Part shown: positions 25,753 through 35,256 of the stretch, one piece after another
Layout: each line of letters starts with the position of its first letter
How positions within the stretch are numbered: position 1 is the first letter of the stretch
Origin: Mycobacterium sp. DL99
GTDB taxonomy: Bacteria > Actinomycetota > Actinomycetes > Mycobacteriales > Mycobacteriaceae
Assembly: GCF_004762045.1 (NCBI RefSeq)
Contig: NZ_SJOM01000007.1
Location: 549,818-613,817 of the forward strand
DNA: 64,000 nucleotides
Reading direction: 5' to 3'
Position numbers and translations under genes: made by a program
Notes under the pieces: model-generated
Database searches by the model: none
Told to the model about the DNA's origin: nothing
What the model saw: the letters and a program-made list of their open reading frames with translations, nothing else

Positions 25753-26397
25753 TCATGGTCTCAACCATGTCTGAGCGGCAGTCGGGTAGCTCTGATGGTC
25801 GGTCACCAGCGGTGACGACAGCAGCATCGTCGTCACATGATCGACGAATGCCTCCTGGTCGGCACCGAGGTTGCCCTCGGTCCATTCGATGAACAGCGAG
25901 ATGATGGCGCCGAATACGGTGGCGTACTGCATCTTGACCGGTGCCGATGCGGCGTCGGCCCCGGCAATGGGCGCGGTCAGTGTGCCCAGCGTCATCGTGC
26001 CGATGGTGTCGCGCACAAACTGCCGCAGCCTCAGGTCGGCGATGGGCTCCACCAACAGGATTCGGCAGAGGCGGGGATCGTCCTTGACGAGTCGCGCTGC
26101 CGCCCTCACCCCCGCGCGAGTGCGCGCGTGCAGATCGGCATCCGGGTCGCCGGCGGACCGAATGACGTGACGTGCTCGCTCGAACGTGCTGCGGTAGACC
26201 TCGCGCAGCAGATCGTCGGTGTCGGTGAAGCTTTCGTAGAAGAACCTCTGGCTGAGCTCGGCTTCACGGCACACGGCCCGCATGGTCATCGCCGCTACCC
26301 CGTGGGTACCGACCAGATCGACGCCTGCCTGCAGCAGTCGGGCGCGGCGATCCGACGACCGTGCATCGGCGGCCTGGCCGCGGTACGGCCTTGACAT
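25753..26397 (-). CDS. TetR-family regulator
   Basis: A 214-residue protein from ATG 26397 (MSRPYRGQAADARSSDRRAR). HTH at about residues 18-65 (GVDLVGTHGVAAMTMRAVCR, ELSQRFFYESFTDTDDLLRE). Longer readings run into the operator palindrome and are unlikely. A perfect 15-bp-arm palindrome lies 24 bp upstream, between it and the DUF1214/sulfotransferase operon, so it probably controls both directions. The ligand is unknown. Confidence 0.87.
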   Translation of the reverse strand: MSRPYRGQAADARSSDRRARLLQAGVDLVGTHGVAAMTMRAVCREAELSQRFFYESFTDTDDLLREVYRSTFERARHVIRSAGDPDADLHARTRAGVRAAARLVKDDPRLCRILLVEPIADLRLRQFVRDTIGTMTLGTLTAPIAGADAASAPVKMQYATVFGAIISLFIEWTEGNLGADQEAFVDHVTTMLLSSPLVTDHQSYPTAAQTWLRP

Positions 26398-26420
26398 GTC
26401 GCGAGCATAGCGGGCAGCAT

Positions 26421-26452
26421 CCAATTCCGGAAGCATGTGCTTCCGGAATTGG
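26421..26452. promoter_or_regulatory. 32-bp palindrome, candidate TetR operator
   Basis: CCAATTCCGGAAGCA (26421-26435), spacer TG, then TGCTTCCGGAATTGG (26438-26452). Arms of 15 bp are perfect. The right end merges with the GGAGGGGGG ribosome site of the gene at 26467. Repressor bound here would cover promoter and translation start. Confidence 0.85.
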
Positions 26453-26466
26453 AGGGGGGATGCATC

Positions 26467-27576
26467 GTGACCGCGCCCGACGAAGGTCTCGCAGACGAAC
26501 CCCGGGCCGAAGTGGCGGCCTGGAGTGCATTCGTCGACGGATTGCGAACCGCGGGTGAGCAACTCGCGATCGACACGGCGAACCTCCCGGGGTCCGAGCG
26601 CGCGGATGGATTCCGCGCGCTGCTGCGGGCGCTGTCAAATCAGTTGGGGCGCTTCGAAGTCGATCGCGACAAACCCGAGTTCGTCGCGTTCAACGGGTGG
26701 CGCCAGAAGTTTCTGATGGACAATCCCGACTTCCGGTACTGGGTCGCCGATATTCGCTCCGACGGCCGATACCGGATCCGCGGGAATCGAGGAGACGCGG
26801 CGTACGTATCGATCACTGTTTACGGCGCCGGCGGGAGCGGTGCCCAGGCAACCGCCCGTATCGACAGTGATGCAATCACTTTCGACGCCGACGGGGCCTA
26901 CGAGGTGACGGTCGGCGGAGATCGACCGACGTCCGGCGACTGTCTGGCCCTGCCCGAGCGTGCCACCGTGGTCTGGGTACGGCACTTTCACGATGACGTG
27001 CAGACCGAGCAGCCCGGGTGGTGTGCAATCGAGCCGGTCGAGTCGCCCCCGATCCCGGCACCCACCGACCCGGCTCGGTTCGGAAAGCACCTGTCCAAGG
27101 CGTCGGCGGCGATACTGCACCTGCCCCGCATCTGGAACGCCGCTGCGGCAGCCGATCGCACGGCACCGAACCAGTTGCGGCACTGGACCGAGATGACCGG
27201 TGGCGCGGTGTTCACCGAACCGGCCATCCACTATGTGCGCGGCGGCTGGCAGCTGGACCCCGGTGAAGCGCTGCTCATCGAAGGTGAGCTGGTGCCGTGT
27301 CGGTACTGGAACATATTGGCGTACAGTAGATTTCTCAACTCACTGGACTACCGCCATCGGCGGGTGTCCTACACCGGCGCTACGGCGAACCTCGACGGCG
27401 GGCGCTACCGATTCGTGGTCTCGGCCACCGATCCCGGCCCGGCGGCCGGCGATTGGATCGACAGTGAGGGCCGATCGTTCGGGATCGTCGTCATGCGGTT
27501 CCTGCAGCCCGAGCAGCAGCCGGTCGTGCCCTCGACACGCGTCGTGCGCCTCGCCGACCTGGCAGGGCGCTCATGA
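26467..27576 (+). CDS. DUF1214 domain protein
   Basis: A 369-residue protein starting at GTG 26467, directly behind GGAGGGGGG. The C-terminal half has DUF1214 features: YWNILAYSRFLNSLDYRHRR and a final FGIVVMRFLQPEQQP. An N-terminal segment (LSNQLGRFEVDRDKPEFVAF, NPDFRYWVADIRSDGRYRIRG) is typical of this actinobacterial group. No signal peptide is seen. The family function is not established. It overlaps the sulfotransferase start by ATGA, so the two products probably act together under the divergent TetR. Confidence 0.78.
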   Translation: MTAPDEGLADEPRAEVAAWSAFVDGLRTAGEQLAIDTANLPGSERADGFRALLRALSNQLGRFEVDRDKPEFVAFNGWRQKFLMDNPDFRYWVADIRSDGRYRIRGNRGDAAYVSITVYGAGGSGAQATARIDSDAITFDADGAYEVTVGGDRPTSGDCLALPERATVVWVRHFHDDVQTEQPGWCAIEPVESPPIPAPTDPARFGKHLSKASAAILHLPRIWNAAAAADRTAPNQLRHWTEMTGGAVFTEPAIHYVRGGWQLDPGEALLIEGELVPCRYWNILAYSRFLNSLDYRHRRVSYTGATANLDGGRYRFVVSATDPGPAAGDWIDSEGRSFGIVVMRFLQPEQQPVVPSTRVVRLADLAGRS

Positions 27577-28838
27577 CCGGCTGGATCGCACCCACCCGCA
27601 CGCAGGAAGCACGCAAGGCGTATGCCGCGGCCGAAGAGGATCGGGCTGTCCACCCTGACCGGTACCGGCTCGGTACCGACGCCGTCGACATCGTCATCGA
27701 CCGCGGCACCCGTGGTGCAGGCGCCGGCGTGCTCGGCGATCCCGACCAGTGGCGTCCGGGCCTGCAGCAGTACCTCGAGTCCGCCGAGGGGGACGGCCGG
27801 CTCAATGCGCTCGGCGCGCTCACCGCGCAGCGAACGGCAGCCGGCCGGCTGGCCGCCCGGGTCGCGATCACCCGCTATCTACAGGAGCACCCCGCGGCCG
27901 GGCACCGGCCATTGCTGCCGCCGATCGTCATCACCGGGGGCTGGCGCACGGGGACGACGTTCCTGTTCCGGCTGCTCGACCGTGACCCGCGGTTGCGCGC
28001 GCCGCTCCCCGCCGAACTCGGCGCTCCCTGGCGGCTACCCGGTGACCTCGACCCGGACGAACGCGACCGTCGCCTCGAGGCGGCCGCCGCCGGCCAGTAC
28101 CTGTTGCACGTCCTCAACCCGGCAATGGCGGCCGTGCACGACTCGGGGCCGCACCTGCCCGAGGAGTGCGTGCTCGGCATGGGCACCTCCCTGCGCAACT
28201 GGGGGTTCACCGCAACCACCCGCCTGGACAACTACGCGACCTGGCTCGCCGGTCAGGACTTCGGGCCCGAATACGACCAGCACCGCCGGATTCTGCAGAT
28301 CCTCGACGCCGGCGACGGACGCCGCTGGGTCCTCAAGGCGCCGGCACACACCGCGGAGCTCCGCCATGTGATCGCGACGTATCCGGGCGCCTGCGTCGTG
28401 CAACTGCACCGCGACATCGTGGAGACTGTCGCGTCCGGCGCGAGCCTGTTCGCGACGTACCGATCCACCTACAGTGACCACGTCGACGGGGCCGACGTGG
28501 GCCGGTTTCAAACCGAGCAGACCGAGCTGTGGCTGCGGCGCGCCGTCGCCGTCCGAGCCTCGGCAGAACCGACCGCCACCTGGCTCGATATCAAGTACCG
28601 CGACCTGGTGTCCGACCCCGAGGCGACGGTGCGCCGGATCTACGCCGCAGCACAGATGGAGCCGCCGGACATCGCCGGAATGCTCGACGAACATCACCGC
28701 GCCCAACCGCGCGACGGGAAAGGCAAACATCGCTACCTGCCCGAGGAGTTCGACATCAACCCCGACGAGTTGCGCGAGCGTATGCGCTTCTATACCCAGG
28801 CGCTCGACACATTCGAGGCCGGCCGGGCCCAGGCCTGA
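27573..28838 (+). CDS. Sulfotransferase-family protein
   Basis: A 421-residue protein. The PAPS-binding P-loop region ITGGWRTGTTFLFRLL begins near residue 120, and a later RDIVETVASGASLFATYRST matches the 3'-phosphate-binding segment. The family transfers sulfate from PAPS to hydroxyl or amine groups; mycobacterial Stf-type paralogues modify lipids or small molecules. Many proteins in this subfamily have no proven activity. Translational coupling to the DUF1214 gene suggests a shared substrate route. Confidence 0.82.
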   Translation: MTGWIAPTRTQEARKAYAAAEEDRAVHPDRYRLGTDAVDIVIDRGTRGAGAGVLGDPDQWRPGLQQYLESAEGDGRLNALGALTAQRTAAGRLAARVAITRYLQEHPAAGHRPLLPPIVITGGWRTGTTFLFRLLDRDPRLRAPLPAELGAPWRLPGDLDPDERDRRLEAAAAGQYLLHVLNPAMAAVHDSGPHLPEECVLGMGTSLRNWGFTATTRLDNYATWLAGQDFGPEYDQHRRILQILDAGDGRRWVLKAPAHTAELRHVIATYPGACVVQLHRDIVETVASGASLFATYRSTYSDHVDGADVGRFQTEQTELWLRRAVAVRASAEPTATWLDIKYRDLVSDPEATVRRIYAAAQMEPPDIAGMLDEHHRAQPRDGKGKHRYLPEEFDINPDELRERMRFYTQALDTFEAGRAQA

Positions 28839-28898
28839 CACGCCACCTCGGCAGCCAGCGACTGGCGCATATCGCGTCGCGCCATTACTTTCCCTGAG

Positions 28899-29879
28899 GT
28901 GATGTCCTCTGCTGCTGGTGCAGTCGCGCGTTGGATCGCCCCCGTTTTGACAGTTGCCTCCGTGGTCGGCGCGGGTCTTGCCGCAGACCCGGCGCCGACG
29001 GTGCGCCTGGTCAGTGATTCCAACCCGCTAGAGGGGCAGAATTTCTACGTCAATCCCTCGTCGAAGGCCGCGCGCGCCGCGCAGGGCGACCCGAGCCCCG
29101 AGCTGCAGGCGATCGCCAACACGCCCACGGCGTACTGGATGGACAACGTCTCCAGCCCCGCAGTGGACGCGAAGTACATCGCCGCGGCCCAGGCCGCCGG
29201 CACCATGCCGATCCTGGCGCTGTACGGCATCCCGCATCGCGACTGCGGAAGCTATGCCGCGGGTGGATTCGGGTCGGCCGCTGCCTACAAGGGCTGGATC
29301 GACGGTGTCGCCGCCGCCATCGGCGGCGGGCCGGCCGCGGTCATCCTCGAACCCGATGCGCTCGCCATGGCCGACTGTCTGTCAGGTGATCAGCGCGAGG
29401 AGCGCTACAACCTGATGAGCTATGCCGTCGACACGCTGACCCGCAATCCGGGCACCGCGCTGTACGTCGACGCGGGCCACTCCCGGTGGACGGCCGCCGG
29501 TGAAATGGCGAACCGGCTGAACCGGGTCGGTGTGGCCAAGGCGCGCGGTTTCAGCCTCAACACCGCCAACTTCTTCACCACCGAAGAGGAAGTCGGTTAC
29601 GGCGACGCCATTTCGGGCCAGACGGGCGGTAAGCCCTACGTCATCGACACGTCACGCAACGGCGCCGGACCGGCCGATGGCGAGATGTACTGGTGCAACC
29701 CCAGCGGCCGGGCCCTCGGCGCTGCGCCGACCACGGCAACCGGAAACGGAAACGTCGACGCGTTCCTGTGGGTCAAGCGGCCCGGCGAGTCCGACGGTGC
29801 CTGCGGCACGGGAGAGGCCTCCGCAGGCACCTTCGTCAACCAGTACGCCATCGACCTGGTCCGCAAGGCGCACGGGTAG
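28899..29879 (+). CDS. Secreted glycoside hydrolase family 6 (cellulase-like)
   Basis: A 326-residue protein with a signal peptide (residues 1-29, ending GAGLAAD). GH6 motifs are present: NFYVNPSS, IPHRDCGSYAAGG (Asp115), ILEPDALAM (Asp153, the likely general acid), LYVDAGHSRW, SLNTANFF and WVKRPGESDG. GH6 enzymes are inverting endoglucanases or cellobiohydrolases. There is no carbohydrate-binding module. The start is GTG 28899 or ATG 28902. Pathogenic and environmental mycobacteria both encode such enzymes, with proposed roles on biofilm cellulose; the target here is unproven. Confidence 0.88.
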   Translation: MMSSAAGAVARWIAPVLTVASVVGAGLAADPAPTVRLVSDSNPLEGQNFYVNPSSKAARAAQGDPSPELQAIANTPTAYWMDNVSSPAVDAKYIAAAQAAGTMPILALYGIPHRDCGSYAAGGFGSAAAYKGWIDGVAAAIGGGPAAVILEPDALAMADCLSGDQREERYNLMSYAVDTLTRNPGTALYVDAGHSRWTAAGEMANRLNRVGVAKARGFSLNTANFFTTEEEVGYGDAISGQTGGKPYVIDTSRNGAGPADGEMYWCNPSGRALGAAPTTATGNGNVDAFLWVKRPGESDGACGTGEASAGTFVNQYAIDLVRKAHG

Positions 29880-30100
29880 CCGACGGGCTGCGGTTCTCCA
29901 ACCGGCGCCGGCCATGCTCTCCTGTCCGGCGCACGGGCGCTGCCGTGTGTGAATTATGCCTTCACGGTGGCTCGAAAGTGCCATCGGTGCTGTCTCGCTA
30001 CGAGCGTTTACAGGTAGTGGGCTACTCGTGATCACCGGCCCAGATGGGCGCAGGCTCCTGCTTGGGACGGTCCCACACATGGACGCCAAGGAGGCTGGCG

Positions 30101-31396
30101 ATGGCTGTATCGACACCGTGGCTGATTCTGAGATGCAAGTGGAAGGGCGCTGACGCCGAACCACTATCGGACACGTACTTCGAGAACATGTTCACTGCGG
30201 CCGGTGCAGGCACGCACAACATGGTGGAGTTCTTCGATCGGATGTCGCACGGCACCCTAGATCTCACCGGTTCCAAAGTGTCAGCCTGGATCTCGCTCCC
30301 GTACGAGCAGGCCGATTATGTCGGCAACGTTCCCACGGCCCCGCAGGGGAAGATAAACCGTACGGGACTCGTGGAAGCGGCCCGCCAGGCTGCCGACGAT
30401 GCGGGTTACTCGACGGCCGATTTCACCGGCGCGGTGATCGTGATGAACACGGCGACAGACCTTTACGGGCAACAGAATGGTTGGGCGGCCGTGTGCGACT
30501 CGACCAACGTTCACCCGGCCCTGTTGGGGCAGGAGATGGGACATGTCTACGGTCTCGACCATTCACGCCGAGCCGATCAGCCCGACGCGGACTATCTCGA
30601 CGACTGGGATGTCATGTCCACGTGGGGTTCTTGCCACATCAACACGGTCGGCCCCTATGGCGCGTGGGGGCCCGGCTTGAATGCCGCGAACATGCGGGGC
30701 CGCGGGTGGCTGGACCGATCGCGTGTCATGTCGATTGGTACCGACGCCTACACATCGACGCATGTCGAGCTGCGGCCGCTGCATGCACGAGAACTTCCCG
30801 GCTACTTGGCGTTGGAAGTCGATGACTTCATCATCGAGTACCGCGACCGCACCGGATGGGATTCGGCAGAACCCGAACCAGTTGTGCTCGTGCACAGCTT
30901 CGTTGACAACCACTCAGTCCTACAGCCATCACATCGCGGGACGTATGGGCTGGTCGCTGGTGACGTTTGGTCACCGTGGCCGGATACTCGGGACCTGCCC
31001 TACGTCCAGATCCGCGTCGATGCAATCGACCCTGCGGCACGGAAGGCCACGTTGTCGTTTTCTGGCCATGCCGGACGCGACTTGGAGGGCGAGATCCCGG
31101 TGGGTGGAAGCCGGGGTATTCCGTGGGTTGACGGCGGTGGCTTCATTGGTGTTGACGGGCACGTCCTGGTCATCAACCGCGGTGACCCGATTGTCACTTC
31201 CCTCAGGCAGTTGATGTCGTTGCAGCTCGCGGAGACTGTGGCCGACAGCGGGTTGCGGGCCGACCTCCAGCGACGCTCGCTCACCGAGCTGAGCCGTTTC
31301 GTTGATACCCGCCGGCGCATGCTGTTCCCAGGCGCCGCATCGGCTATTCGCACGCCGGCCCCCCGGGCGCCCGAACTTCCAGGCAGCCGCCGATAA
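30101..31396 (+). CDS. Metalloprotease-like protein with altered HExxH motif
   Basis: A 431-residue protein starting at ATG 30101 with AAGGAGG 6 nt upstream. The centre has QEMGHVYGLDHS (residues 144-155), which fits the extended zinc motif HExxHxxGxxH except that the first histidine is glutamine. The catalytic Glu145, His148 and His154 remain. A following DYLDDWDVMSTWGSC resembles the Met-turn (DVMST). No signal peptide is visible. Possible explanations are a non-classical zinc site, a pseudoenzyme, or a conserved QExxH family. The C-terminal half is beta-rich. No clear operon partner. Confidence 0.6.
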   Translation: MAVSTPWLILRCKWKGADAEPLSDTYFENMFTAAGAGTHNMVEFFDRMSHGTLDLTGSKVSAWISLPYEQADYVGNVPTAPQGKINRTGLVEAARQAADDAGYSTADFTGAVIVMNTATDLYGQQNGWAAVCDSTNVHPALLGQEMGHVYGLDHSRRADQPDADYLDDWDVMSTWGSCHINTVGPYGAWGPGLNAANMRGRGWLDRSRVMSIGTDAYTSTHVELRPLHARELPGYLALEVDDFIIEYRDRTGWDSAEPEPVVLVHSFVDNHSVLQPSHRGTYGLVAGDVWSPWPDTRDLPYVQIRVDAIDPAARKATLSFSGHAGRDLEGEIPVGGSRGIPWVDGGGFIGVDGHVLVINRGDPIVTSLRQLMSLQLAETVADSGLRADLQRRSLTELSRFVDTRRRMLFPGAASAIRTPAPRAPELPGSRR

Positions 31397-31448
31397 CGAC
31401 CGATACAGGCAGAGGACCGGTGGCACTCGATGTGGCTGGAACGGCGCC

Positions 31449-32084
31449 CTACTGGGGCGGCGGAGGCGGGGGCGCCGTTTCGCACTCGGCGAGCATCGGT
31501 GTGGAGAAGTTGACCGATCCGACGCCGCCAAGCGTCATCCCGTTGTCGCGCAGCGTCATCGTCGTCGTGTACCGGCAGGTCTGATTCACCGTCAGGCCGG
31601 TGAGAAACTCGACGTCATAGGTGTAGAGGAATGAACGCACCAGCTGGTTGGCGTCCCATGGCACGTCGAGGGCGAACCCCAACGACGACGCGGACAAGGC
31701 GTTGAGCAGCCGCGGGCCGACCTCACCGATCCCCGGTGTCAGATAGAACGGGGCGCCGTCGAACTTCGTGCCGGACACGCTGACGCTGCTGATGCGATAA
31801 CCGGTGGTGCCGGACGGGATGAGTGGACCCCGTCTGATGTTCGTGCTGAACAGGATTGAGTAGTTTGTGCCGCCTGCTATAGCCGTCGTGCTGAAACTTG
31901 TCGAGGTGAACTCCTGCGGCAGTTGAGCCGCGCAATTGCCGACCTTGCCGGACGGATCACCGCATTCCTGTGGTGCCGCCAAGGCAACTGGCGCAACTAC
32001 GGCAGCGCCGACGACGGGCACCGTCAAGGCGGCACCGCGGATGAACGTGCGGCGGGAGAACGAGCTCCCTGGATGATTCGTCAT
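31449..32084 (-). CDS. Tat-exported hypothetical protein
   Basis: A 211-residue protein with a twin-arginine signal (SRRTFIRGAALTVPVVGAA, cleavage probably after PVALAA). The mature part has four cysteines, is rich in Ser, Thr and Gly with beta-strand character, and ends in a run of seven prolines plus Gln. No family recognised. Export through Tat implies folding before secretion. It is monocistronic and converges on the metalloprotease-like gene. Confidence 0.75.
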   Translation of the reverse strand: MTNHPGSSFSRRTFIRGAALTVPVVGAAVVAPVALAAPQECGDPSGKVGNCAAQLPQEFTSTSFSTTAIAGGTNYSILFSTNIRRGPLIPSGTTGYRISSVSVSGTKFDGAPFYLTPGIGEVGPRLLNALSASSLGFALDVPWDANQLVRSFLYTYDVEFLTGLTVNQTCRYTTTMTLRDNGMTLGGVGSVNFSTPMLAECETAPPPPPPQ

Positions 32085-32166
32085 TGGTCTTCCTCCTTAT
32101 TGGCTCGTGCTTTCATCGGCAAAATCGAACCTACAAGGGTGACCGACGGTTTGGCGGCGATTGCTG

Positions 32167-32946
32167 CTAGCGGAACGAACCAGCCCCGCCGTCGACGAGA
32201 AGCGTCTGCCCGGTGAGGTAGGCGGAGTCGTCGCCGATCAGGAAGGCGACGACGGCACCGATGTCGTTGGTGGGATCGCCGATTCGCTTGAGTGAGGTGC
32301 TCCTGACGACCGCCTCGTACTGCTTGGGCGCCATGTCGCGCAACACTTTCAGGCCGTCGGTTTCGGCGAGTGGGCAGACCACGTTGACCCGAATCCGGTC
32401 GACTCCCCATTCCAGGGCGGCGACCTTGGACATGCCGCGAATCGCTTCCTTGGCGCCGGCGTAGGCGCCGAAAGAGTGCGTGCCGACTGTTCCGGCGGCC
32501 GAGCCGAGGTTGACGATGGATCCGCCACCGCCTTTGACCATCACCGGGTGAATCGCCTGCATCAGCCGGAACGTTGCGCGTGGCCCGGTGTCGTGGACCC
32601 GCTCGTACTCCTCTGCCGGGATGTCGACGAACGGTATCGGTCCGGCGCTGGCCACGGCGTTGTTGACCAATCCGTCCACCGTTCCGAATGCGTCGAGCGC
32701 GGCGTCGACGATTCGCTGGGCGCTGTCGCCGTCTCGGAGGTCGGCCACCATGGATGCGACGTCGAATCCGGCTTCGACGAATTCCGCTGTGGTGTTTGCC
32801 AGTACGTCATCGAGGATGTCGGTCACGAGCACCCGCGCCCCGCGGGAGAGCAGGGCAGTGGCGATGCCTTTGCCGACACCACGGGCGGCCCCGGTGACGA
32901 TCGTGACGTGGCCGTCCAGCGAGAGCGGATGGCTGTAGGTGGACAT
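32167..32946 (-). CDS. Short-chain dehydrogenase/reductase
   Basis: A 259-residue SDR. Cofactor motif TGAARGVGKGIA (about residues 18-29), VNNAVAS, catalytic Ser in NLGSAAG and YxxxK in YAGAKEA (about residues 160-166). Asp in VTDIL after the second strand favours NAD over NADP. The 5' end is divergent from the VOC gene at 33026. Substrate unknown. Confidence 0.88.
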   Translation of the reverse strand: MSTYSHPLSLDGHVTIVTGAARGVGKGIATALLSRGARVLVTDILDDVLANTTAEFVEAGFDVASMVADLRDGDSAQRIVDAALDAFGTVDGLVNNAVASAGPIPFVDIPAEEYERVHDTGPRATFRLMQAIHPVMVKGGGGSIVNLGSAAGTVGTHSFGAYAGAKEAIRGMSKVAALEWGVDRIRVNVVCPLAETDGLKVLRDMAPKQYEAVVRSTSLKRIGDPTNDIGAVVAFLIGDDSAYLTGQTLLVDGGAGSFR

Positions 32947-33025
32947 GGGGTTGCCTTTCGAAGTCGGCCAGATTTGGCACGCTAACTCATATGATCAAGC
33001 GCTGACGAGGAAGTCGAGGAACCCT

Positions 33026-33508
33026 ATGCTGAGTGATCTACGTTTCTGCCATCTGGTTGTCGGCGTGACCGACATGGATCGGGCCCTGGACTTCTACCGT
33101 GGCCTGCTGGGCATGGATGTGGTGTTCGACCAGTTGATTTCCGGTGAGCCGTTCGACGCGGTCCTGCACGCGTCCCGCCAGCAGGAGGGACGAGTTGTCG
33201 GGGGAGTGGTGGGCGGAGTCATGCTCGAACTTGTCAGCTTCGGGACGTCGACCCCGCCTGGATCGGGGAAACGAGGCATCGTGGGCAACCAGAACATCGC
33301 GTTGTCGGTCACCGACCTCGACGCGACGTATCGCGCCGTGATCGACGCGGGCTTCCAGCCCGTTCAAGAGCCGTTCCCCATCGACCGGGTCCGGATGTTC
33401 TTCGTCAACGACCCCGACGGCACCGCCGTCGAGTTCGTCGAGTTTCCCGGTGGCGCCCGCAGCAGCTATGAAATGCATCGCGGCGCAGAACTCACCGGAG
33501 AAAGGTAA
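33026..33508 (+). CDS. VOC-family (glyoxalase/dioxygenase fold) protein
   Basis: A 160-residue protein from ATG 33026 with GAGGAA upstream. Two beta-alpha-beta-beta-beta modules: LRFCHLVVGVTDMDRALDFY and NIALSVTDLDATYRAVIDAG. Metal ligands are plausible at His9 and at the Glu in GTAVEFVEF. The family includes glyoxalases, epimerases and ring-cleaving dioxygenases. Its 3' end overlaps the convergent nitroreductase by 17 bp. Substrate unknown. Confidence 0.83.
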   Translation: MLSDLRFCHLVVGVTDMDRALDFYRGLLGMDVVFDQLISGEPFDAVLHASRQQEGRVVGGVVGGVMLELVSFGTSTPPGSGKRGIVGNQNIALSVTDLDATYRAVIDAGFQPVQEPFPIDRVRMFFVNDPDGTAVEFVEFPGGARSSYEMHRGAELTGER

Positions 33509-34154
33509 CCGTCTCCGATAACGGTGCACGCGGTATGGACGGTTGCGGCGGTGTCGGGTCTGGGTATCCAATTGACATACCGCAGTACAAGATTCGTTGT
33601 GACGACGGTGCAATGACCTCGTCAACGGTGCGGTGGTATTCCGCCCAGGCGATCTGCGGGCAGCTGTGCAGCCCTTCCGACCGCAGCAAGAGCATCACCG
33701 TCTGCAGGTACATGCCGGCATCGCCCCATTGCGGCGGCAGCATGTCGCGGTCCAGGTAGCAGAACAGCGCGGTGGAGGCGCCGAAGCAGTCCCAGTTGCC
33801 GGCGCGGACTCGGGCTCGCGCCGCGTGGTCGTCGTGGCTGATACCCAGAGCGCCGTAACGCCGTTGTCCGAATTCCTTGAGGCGCTCCTGGTACGGATTG
33901 TTCAGCGGTGTCGGATACGTCGCGACCTCCAACGGATCTCCGCGGTCTCCTGCCGCTACCCGTAACGCGATCCGTTCCTTGAGGTGAGCCAGGCGCTCAC
34001 CGCCGAGAACGTAGATGTGCCATGGCTGAAGATTGCCTCCTGACGGAGCCCGCGAGGCTGCCGTCAGCACCCGTGACAAGACGTCCCAATCCACCGGGCG
34101 ATCCGCAAAAGCCCGCACTGAGCGCCGTGACGCCACCGCTTCGTACACATCCAC
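33492..34154 (-). CDS. Nitroreductase-family flavoprotein
   Basis: A 220-residue protein. FMN-binding features include RRSVRAFADRPV near the N terminus, SRAPSGGNLQPWHIYVLGG, and a C-terminal GMSIGYPDP. The family uses NAD(P)H to reduce nitro groups, quinones or enones in the cytoplasm. It is a stand-alone gene, with its 3' end overlapping the VOC gene. Confidence 0.87.
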   Translation of the reverse strand: MDVYEAVASRRSVRAFADRPVDWDVLSRVLTAASRAPSGGNLQPWHIYVLGGERLAHLKERIALRVAAGDRGDPLEVATYPTPLNNPYQERLKEFGQRRYGALGISHDDHAARARVRAGNWDCFGASTALFCYLDRDMLPPQWGDAGMYLQTVMLLLRSEGLHSCPQIAWAEYHRTVDEVIAPSSQRILYCGMSIGYPDPTPPQPSIPRAPLSETVTFLR

Positions 34155-34203
34155 CCCGCCCAGCGTATGTCAGCCTGCGACACTTGGTCATGGCCATCGA
34201 GTG

Positions 34204-35256
34204 TCAGGTGTCGGTCGCGGGGCCTGTGCGGGCGTGGCGGTAGGCGGTGGGAGTGCTGTTGAACCAGCGTTTGCAGGATCGGGTGAGCACGCTTTGCTCG
34301 GCGTAGCCGAGGTGGCGACAGATCTGGTTCAGGCTCAGATCGGTGTTGAGCAGTAGCCGGTGGGCGATGTCGCGGCGGGCCTGATCGAGCAGCTCGGCGA
34401 AGGTGGTGCCTTCGTCGGCCAACCGGCGGCGCAGTGTTTTGGGGTGCAGGCCGAATTGGCGCGCGGCCACCTCGGCGGTGAGATTTCCGGTGGGCAGCAA
34501 TTGGCGGATGACGCTGCGCAGGGTGTCGGCCAGGCCGCGCGTGTGCTGGCCCTTGGTGGTGGACAGGTAGTTGAGGGCGAGTTGGTGGGCGAGGACGTCG
34601 TGGCTGAGCGGTCGTTGCAGATCAGTTGCGCGCACGCTGAATCCGGCGATCGGCTGGTTGAACTGTGGTGGGCAGCCGAAGTAGCGGCGATAGTCACTTG
34701 TTGTGCTCAGCGCGGGATGGGGCAGGTGTACGGCCACGGGCCGGTAGGTGGTGCCCAGATACAGATGCAGCACCCGTAGCGTGACACCGAGGGCCAGTTC
34801 GATGGCCTGCGCCTGCGGGGGTGGCGGATTGAGCAGGAAGTCGAATTCGAACCGGCCCAGCGCAGGATCGGGATGGGCACTGATGCGCGTTTTGATGCCG
34901 GGACTGTAGGTGTCCATGTAGGTGTCGACGATGGCGAAGGCGTCGGCGACGGTGGACGCGGTGCGGGCCGCGACGCCGACTGGGCCGAGGATGTCGATGC
35001 TCTGGCGCAGCGCGAGCTGGCGACCGATGTCAGCCACATTGAGGACCACGGCGGCATCCTCCATGGCAGCAATGGCGTTGCGCAGCGGGATGAACCGGTC
35101 ACGCTGGCCAACGTCGTCGGGATCGATGTTGGCCAGTTCGAGTATGGCTTCAGGGTCGCCGCCATGGGCGGTCACCAGCGGCGAAAAGCCGGTCAGGCAC
35201 GAGCCCCGGATCAACAGCATGTCCATAACGGTCAAGAAGATGTCCAGATATGTCAA
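34204..35256 (-). CDS. AraC-family regulator with arabinose-binding-type N-terminal domain
   Basis: A 350-residue protein. The N-terminal domain (about 15-205) is the type found in OruR/VirS-like regulators (PLRNAIAAMEDAAVVLNVADIG). The AraC HTH region (about 240-340) reads LTAEVAARQFGLHPKTLRRRLADEG and LSLNQICRHLGYAEQSVLTRSCKRW. ATG 35226 or 35220 are alternative starts. It diverges from the DUF1254 lipoprotein at 35387, its likely target. In mycobacteria VirS-like proteins respond to acid or lipids; the signal here is unknown. Confidence 0.85.
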   Translation of the reverse strand: MTYLDIFLTVMDMLLIRGSCLTGFSPLVTAHGGDPEAILELANIDPDDVGQRDRFIPLRNAIAAMEDAAVVLNVADIGRQLALRQSIDILGPVGVAARTASTVADAFAIVDTYMDTYSPGIKTRISAHPDPALGRFEFDFLLNPPPPQAQAIELALGVTLRVLHLYLGTTYRPVAVHLPHPALSTTSDYRRYFGCPPQFNQPIAGFSVRATDLQRPLSHDVLAHQLALNYLSTTKGQHTRGLADTLRSVIRQLLPTGNLTAEVAARQFGLHPKTLRRRLADEGTTFAELLDQARRDIAHRLLLNTDLSLNQICRHLGYAEQSVLTRSCKRWFNSTPTAYRHARTGPATDT

